DNA from: Robiginitomaculum sp.
GTDB lineage: Bacteria > Pseudomonadota > Alphaproteobacteria > Caulobacterales > Maricaulaceae
Reading direction: 5' to 3'
DNA: 6,599 nucleotides
Assembly (NCBI GenBank): GCA_021647375.1
Contig: JAKIUV010000110.1
Span: forward strand, 1-6,599
The translations under genes and the position numbers were made by a program. Under the pieces are notes generated by a model, which saw nothing but the letters and a program-made list of their open reading frames with translations, did no database searches and was not told the origin of the DNA. This document shows, one piece after another, positions 6,434-6,599 of this stretch (position 1 is the first letter of the stretch; the number at the start of each line of letters is the position of its first letter).

Positions 6434-6500
6434 AGTTTTATTCGGTGCTTATATGCGGACCATACTATTATCACTGCGGCTTGGGGGCTGAAGGAATAAA

Positions 6501-6599
6501 ATGTACGAACCAAAATACCCGATCGCCTTAAGAGCTTTCGCTCTTGCTACAGCCCTTACATTAGCGGCTTGCAAGACTACGGAGCCACCTGCACCAGCA
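6501..6599 (+). CDS. Lipoprotein, N-terminal fragment cut by the window end
   Basis: Only the first 33 codons are present and the frame is still open at the edge. They encode a lipoprotein signal sequence: basic residues near the start (K5, R11), a hydrophobic stretch of Ala and Leu (12-23), and a lipobox LAAC with the lipidated cysteine at C24. Then comes a Pro/Ala-rich start of the mature protein (KTTEPPAPA). Lysine rather than aspartate after the cysteine fits outer-membrane sorting by the E. coli rule. The ATG has a strong AAGGA ribosome site 5 bases upstream (6491-6495). It is divergent from the kinase gene. This region was found by reading the sequence directly. Its functional class cannot be told from so short a piece. 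Confidence 0.82.
   Translation, partial: MYEPKYPIALRAFALATALTLAACKTTEPPAPA

Larger units (their letters stand above)
6297..6500. promoter_or_regulatory. Divergent regulatory region between kinase and lipoprotein genes
   Basis: This 204-base AT-rich gap separates the minus-strand kinase from a plus-strand lipoprotein gene. It contains GANTC sites at 6361-6365 and 6429-6433, three AATTAA half-sites around 6350-6387 and partial matches to the CtrA motif. I cannot pick a confident sigma-70 -35/-10 pair for either gene. No small ORF or RNA gene is evident. Confidence 0.6.

Noticed and set aside
6438..6468. Possible sigma-70 promoter for the lipoprotein gene (TTATTC and CATACT, 17-base spacing)
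   Set aside because: Both hexamers match the consensus poorly and AT-rich DNA gives many equal choices, so I did not list it as a feature.

Overview
This window looks like chromosomal DNA from an alphaproteobacterium of roughly 50% GC, most plausibly a Caulobacter-like lineage (for example Maricaulales or Hyphomonadaceae). The evidence is a DUF1491 protein (a family known mainly from Alphaproteobacteria), a membrane histidine kinase whose core resembles the DivJ/PleC/PdhS cell-cycle kinases, and a strong shortage of GANTC, the site of the CcrM cell-cycle methyltransferase. The taxonomic placement is inference.

Layout. Positions 23-1977 hold a minus-strand pair: a DUF1491 protein followed 38 bases later by prfC, peptide chain release factor 3. 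An 84-base divergent gap (1978-2061) contains several short inverted repeats. It is followed on the plus strand by a large secreted and membrane-anchored protein (2062-4653) with the domain order of BcsB, the periplasmic partner of bacterial cellulose synthase, but with no synthase gene beside it. Its stop codon overlaps the stop of a convergent minus-strand gene (4650-6296) for a six-pass membrane sensor histidine kinase that starts at TTG. A 204-base divergent region (6297-6500) carries two of only four GANTC sites in the window plus a cluster of AATTAA half-sites. It leads into the first 33 codons of a lipoprotein that runs off the end.

How the genes fit together. prfC and the DUF1491 gene are probably co-transcribed housekeeping genes. 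The BcsB-like protein suggests export of cellulose or a related beta-glucan at the inner membrane. The kinase, which has no response regulator next to it, may tie cell-cycle or envelope state to gene expression, but nothing here shows a direct link between it and the BcsB-like protein. No RNA genes, insertion sequences, CRISPR arrays or phage genes were seen. No gene-free stretch exceeds 300 bases. I see no clear evidence of a new multi-gene system; the most interesting points are the orphan BcsB-like protein, the placement of the GANTC sites, and a fresh 24-base tandem duplication inside the kinase.
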